Shown here piece by piece: positions 7,058 to 9,500 of a DNA stretch of 9,500 nt. Origin of the DNA: Alphaproteobacteria bacterium MarineAlpha3_Bin4 (GTDB lineage: Bacteria > Pseudomonadota > Alphaproteobacteria > Rhodospirillales > Casp-alpha2); contig PTLJ01000042.1 in assembly GCA_002938045.1 (NCBI GenBank), positions 1 to 9,500 on the forward strand, read 5' to 3'. The notes beneath the pieces are model-generated. The model saw only the letters and a list, made by a program, of their open reading frames with translations, did no database searches and was not told the DNA's origin. The translations under genes were made by a program, and so were the position numbers. Numbering within the stretch: position 1 is the first letter of the stretch; every line of letters begins with the position of its first letter.

Positions 7058-7963
7058 GTGTCTTATCCGCGCGACATGATCGGATATGGTAGCGCGCCAC
7101 CCCGGGCAGACTGGCCCGGAGGCGCGCGTCTCGCTGTCCAATTTGTCCTCAACTACGAAGAAGGCGGAGAGAACTGTGTCCTTCATGGCGACACGGGGTC
7201 CGAAGCGTTTCTCTCGGAGATCATCGGCGCGTCGCCATTCGATGGTGCCCGCCACATGTCCATGGAATCCATTTACGAATATGGTTCGCGTGCGGGAGTG
7301 TGGCGCATTCTCGATCTTTTCCGAGACCGCCAGGTTCCACTGACTGTCTTCGCCATTGCGATGGCCACCGAACGCCATCCGGCGGTGATAGAGCGCGCGC
7401 TTGAGGACGGTCATGAAGTCGCTAGCCATGGGCTTCGCTGGATTAATTACCACGGCGTCCCGGAAGAGACGGAACGCGCACATATGGAAGAGGCTGTCGA
7501 AATCCTCACTCGGTTTTGCGGAGAGGCCCCAGTCGGTTGGTACACAGGACGGACAAGCGAGAACACGCGCCGGCTTGTCACCGAGCACGGCGGCTTTATC
7601 TACGACGCCAACGATTATTCCGACGACCTACCATTCTGGAGCCGGGTCGTGGAGACACCGCACCTCGTCGTCCCTTATACGCTAGATGCCAACGACATGC
7701 GGTTCGCGACGTCACAAGGTTTCAATTCGGGTGATCAGTTCCTGGCGTACCTGACGGACACCTTCGATACGCTCTACGAAGAAGGGGCCATAGCGCCGAA
7801 GATGATGTCTGTCGGGCTCCACTGTCGGTTGATTGGCCGCCCGGGACGCTTTCGGTCCCTTAAGACTTTTCTGGACCACGTGCTCTCGCATGATGCCGTA
7901 TGGGTTTGCCGCCGCGCCGATATCGCCCGACACTGGCGGCAGCGTCATCCCTATCCAGGATAG
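7058..7963 (+). CDS. puuE: Allantoinase PuuE, polysaccharide-deacetylase family
   Basis: This protein hydrolyses (S)-allantoin to allantoate in the cytoplasm. It belongs to the NodB-like polysaccharide deacetylase fold and is unrelated to the amidohydrolase-type AllB. I start it at GTG 7058, giving 301 residues that begin (M)SYPRDMIGYG, the usual N-terminus of the family; GAAAGAGAGG lies just upstream as ribosome site. A longer TTG-started frame from 7001 has no ribosome site and adds 19 atypical residues. Signatures are VQFVLNYEEGGEN, HMSMESIYEYGSRAG, HEVASHGLRWINY, GWYTGRTSENT, YDANDYSDDLP and LHCRLIGRPGR, which cover the substrate and metal region typical of PuuE. Length fits. It is followed after 5 bp by uraD, which acts one step earlier in the pathway. 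Very confident of the family; start choice about 0.85. Confidence 0.93.
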   Translation: MSYPRDMIGYGSAPPRADWPGGARLAVQFVLNYEEGGENCVLHGDTGSEAFLSEIIGASPFDGARHMSMESIYEYGSRAGVWRILDLFRDRQVPLTVFAIAMATERHPAVIERALEDGHEVASHGLRWINYHGVPEETERAHMEEAVEILTRFCGEAPVGWYTGRTSENTRRLVTEHGGFIYDANDYSDDLPFWSRVVETPHLVVPYTLDANDMRFATSQGFNSGDQFLAYLTDTFDTLYEEGAIAPKMMSVGLHCRLIGRPGRFRSLKTFLDHVLSHDAVWVCRRADIARHWRQRHPYPG

Positions 7964-7968
7964 ACCTT

Positions 7969-8502
7969 ATGACCCTTTTTGCGATTTCACCGGCAGTGTT
8001 GGACCGCGAAGCTTTTGTCGCGCGGTATGGTGGCGTCTACGAGCATTCGCCGTGGATCGCTGAGCGTGCGTTCGACGCCGGTTTGATCGAAAATGCAACA
8101 ACTGTTGAGGACCTCGCGGCGCTACTCCGCACCCAGGTCGAGGCTAGCGACGCTGAGCAGCAGCTGGCGCTTCTTCGCGCTCATCCTGATTTGGCTGGTA
8201 AACTTGGGATCGCCGATGCACTGACCGAGGCTTCGGCGAACGAACAGGCCGAGGCGGGATTGGGTGCCTGCACGGCGAAAGAATTTGAGCACTTCCAAAT
8301 ACTCAACAGGGTCTACAAGGAACAGTTCGGCTTTCCTTTCATCTTCGCCGTCACCGGATACAGTCGGAAGACCATTCTGGAAATTTTCGAACGCCGGGTA
8401 GAGAACGACCGTGAGACGGAATTCAGCGAAGCGCTCAAGCAAGTCCATCGCATCGCTTTGTTGCGGCTGAAGGCGCTTGTCCGGGAGAAAGCAAATTCAT
8501 GA
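7969..8502 (+). CDS. uraD: 2-oxo-4-hydroxy-4-carboxy-5-ureidoimidazoline (OHCU) decarboxylase
   Basis: A 177-residue enzyme that decarboxylates OHCU stereospecifically to (S)-allantoin, preventing racemisation after urate oxidation. Key residues of the family are visible: the catalytic His in LLRAHPDLAGK (H72), the SANEQAEAGL block (89-98, E92), FGFPFIFAVTG (120-130) and an Arg in QVHRIALLRL (R161). Length is normal for the bacterial family. I use ATG 7969; an upstream in-frame ATG at 7900 would overlap puuE by 64 bp and add nonhomologous residues. The gene starts 5 bp after puuE, with AGGAT near the puuE stop as ribosome site. Its stop overlaps an ATG (ATGA at 8499-8502), a sign of a further coupled gene that is now missing. 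Confidence 0.93.
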   Translation: MTLFAISPAVLDREAFVARYGGVYEHSPWIAERAFDAGLIENATTVEDLAALLRTQVEASDAEQQLALLRAHPDLAGKLGIADALTEASANEQAEAGLGACTAKEFEHFQILNRVYKEQFGFPFIFAVTGYSRKTILEIFERRVENDRETEFSEALKQVHRIALLRLKALVREKANS

Positions 8503-8528
8503 CCGATACAGCCAAGATTCCTGACTAA
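8499..8528 (+). pseudogene. ATGA-coupled 9-codon stub after uraD, probable truncated gene start
   Basis: ATG at 8499 overlaps the uraD TGA by the classic ATGA arrangement and reads MTDTAKIPD before TAA at 8526-8528. Such overlaps mark co-translated operon members, and in urate operons the next gene is often 5-hydroxyisourate hydrolase or an allantoate/ureidoglycolate enzyme. The stub is far too short to be such a protein, and the sequence after it changes to noncoding. I infer a gene whose body was deleted or displaced; the identity cannot be told from 9 residues. The overlap could also be accidental. Confidence 0.4.
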
Positions 8529-8718
8529 GCTCGGTATTGCGTAAAAATTTCCCCCCACTTGGCCCCATCAAGTGGACCACCACAAAAGTTAGAATTTGGG
8601 GCATTGGCAACATGGGTTGTGATTGTTGAACATCTAACGTGCTTCGCTTATTGGCCTCGTTGGGGACAGTATTGCGTCGCAATAGGTACGTTACGCCCGC
8701 CAGTGTCGTTGTCGCCGC
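8529..8718. other. Intergenic region, possible mobile-element footprint
   Basis: This 190-bp stretch lies between the uraD operon and the converging GMC oxidoreductase gene. It is noncoding on both strands as far as I can see. It holds the hairpin at 8555-8575, the word TATTGCGT twice (8535-8542 and about 8671-8678, the second forming TATTGCG-T-CGCAATA), and GTTAGA...TCTAAC inverted words. The mix of short repeats resembles insertion-sequence end or linker DNA, but I see no transposase remnant. Confidence 0.4.
8555..8575 (-). terminator. Hairpin downstream of the GMC gene, weak candidate terminator
   Basis: CCACTTG (8555-8561) and CAAGTGG (8569-8575) form a perfect 7-bp stem with a 7-base loop. 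Read on the minus strand, the stem is followed by GGGGAAA and then five T residues. The gap makes it a poor intrinsic terminator for the GMC gene ending at 8719. Alternatively it belongs to a mobile-element end. Confidence 0.35.
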
Positions 8719-9500
8719 CTACAAAATTTTCGGAGATAAAATTTGCCGGTTGTCTTTCGCATCCTCGCGCATCATATCCGCCGCCTTCTCTGCAATCATA
8801 ATTATCGGCGCATTGGTGTTGCCAGACACGATGGCTGGCATGATCGACGCGTCGACGACACGAAGACCAGCGATACCTCGAACCCGAAGCCGGTCATCGA
8901 CCACCGCCATCGGGTCTGCACCCATCTTACAAGTGCCGACAGGATGATAGATCGTTTGCGAGATGTTTCGCGCACTATCCAACAGTTCGGCGTCCGATCG
9001 ATAGTTCGCACCCGGGGTGAATTCCTCAACGATGAACGGTGCCATTGCCGCGGTGCCAACCAGCTTTCGCGTAACGCGCATGGCGGCGACCGTTGTTTGT
9101 TGGTCTTTAGGTGTCGATAAGTAGTTGGGGTGGATCGCGGGATAGGTCATCGGGTTGGGGGACGTGATCTCAATCCGACCCGAACTTTCCGGGCGCAGTT
9201 GAGTGACCGACGCCGTGATGCCGGAAAATGGATGCATTTCGATCCCGGGCTTGTCCGCACTCAGCGGCTGGAAATGAAATTGGATGTTCGGCGTTTCGAG
9301 ATCCGGCTGGGTTTTGGCAAATACACAGACCTGGCTCGCCCCCATCGCCATGGGGCCGGAGCGGAAGAGGACATATTCCATACCGATTAGCATGCGCTGG
9401 AAGAAATTGTTGATTTGGTCGTTCAGGGTCGGAACATTGACAACATAGACCATGCGGATCTGGAGATGGTCTTGAAGATTGCTGCCGACGCCGGGGACAT
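8719..9500 (-). CDS. GMC family oxidoreductase (choline/alcohol dehydrogenase-like), C-terminal part
   Basis: The minus-strand frame enters at the window edge as DVPGVGSNLQDHLQIRM, the conserved linker between the FAD-binding N-terminal domain and the substrate domain of GMC flavoenzymes. It continues about 260 residues to a TAG at 8721-8719. The N-terminal FAD domain with its GxGxxG motif lies outside. C-terminal signatures are TIYHPVGTCKMG (catalytic His), AVVDDRLRVRG, GLRVVDASIMP and SGNTNAPIIMIAEKAADMM (second active-site Asn/His region). These enzymes oxidise alcohols with FAD. The subgroup is usually labelled choline dehydrogenase, but substrates are seldom known. It converges on the urate operon and has no obvious role in purine breakdown. 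Family call firm, substrate unknown; the true start lies beyond 9500. Confidence 0.92.
   Translation of the reverse strand, partial: VPGVGSNLQDHLQIRMVYVVNVPTLNDQINNFFQRMLIGMEYVLFRSGPMAMGASQVCVFAKTQPDLETPNIQFHFQPLSADKPGIEMHPFSGITASVTQLRPESSGRIEITSPNPMTYPAIHPNYLSTPKDQQTTVAAMRVTRKLVGTAAMAPFIVEEFTPGANYRSDAELLDSARNISQTIYHPVGTCKMGADPMAVVDDRLRVRGIAGLRVVDASIMPAIVSGNTNAPIIMIAEKAADMMREDAKDNRQILSPKIL

Noticed and set aside
8559..8801. Small frames at 8559-8801 (plus) and 8497-8682 (minus) as possible genes or transposase fragments
   Set aside because: Neither has a ribosome site or recognisable motif, and the plus-strand one runs into the GMC gene's 3' end on the other strand.
1..9500. CRISPR array, tRNA or rRNA genes, complete insertion sequence, defence system
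   Set aside because: No regularly spaced direct repeats, tRNA-like cloverleaf, rRNA sequence, transposase or nuclease motifs were seen.

Overview
The window looks like an alphaproteobacterial chromosome segment. It is GC-rich, with tight operons, ATG/GTG starts and a purine catabolism layout of the kind seen in Rhizobiales and Rhodospirillales; the order-level guess rests on gene style only. The intact core (953-8502) is a purine salvage and degradation locus. Both ends look disrupted.

Left end (1-950): on the minus strand an uninterrupted frame encodes the C-terminal part of a copper type II monooxygenase-like protein (the PHM/DBM fold found in bacterial cytochrome c or TPR proteins). It has no start codon upstream of the domain, and most of the copper ligands expected from PHM are replaced. 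It abuts, on the plus strand, what looks like the last ~19 codons of the ABC ATPase that normally precedes the permease genes. The two 3' remnants meet at about 850-890, which looks like a rearrangement (or assembly) junction that removed nearly all of the ATPase gene.

Importer (953-4145): two BPD_transp_2 permeases (NupP/NupQ type) and a BMP/PnrA-family periplasmic binding protein, followed by a rho-independent terminator. These match purine or nucleoside importers, minus the ATPase. Next comes guanine deaminase (4174-5478), which turns guanine into xanthine.

Urate arm (5677-8502): puuD, a membrane urate hydroxylase with a fused cytochrome c domain, lies on the minus strand. It is divergent from puuE (allantoinase) and uraD (OHCU decarboxylase) on the plus strand, with a 184-bp AT-rich promoter region between them. 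Together they would take urate through 5-hydroxyisourate and OHCU to (S)-allantoin and allantoate. Xanthine dehydrogenase and 5-hydroxyisourate hydrolase are not in the window. An ATGA-coupled stub of only 9 codons follows uraD, suggesting that the operon once continued.

Right end (8529-9500): about 190 bp of noncoding sequence with a hairpin, possibly a mobile-element footprint, then the C-terminal half of a GMC oxidoreductase on the minus strand that runs off the window.

I found no tRNA, rRNA, CRISPR array or complete insertion sequence. I do not see a wholly new system. The most interesting points are the degenerate copper protein, the double-remnant junction that orphaned the transporter, and the truncated gene start after uraD.
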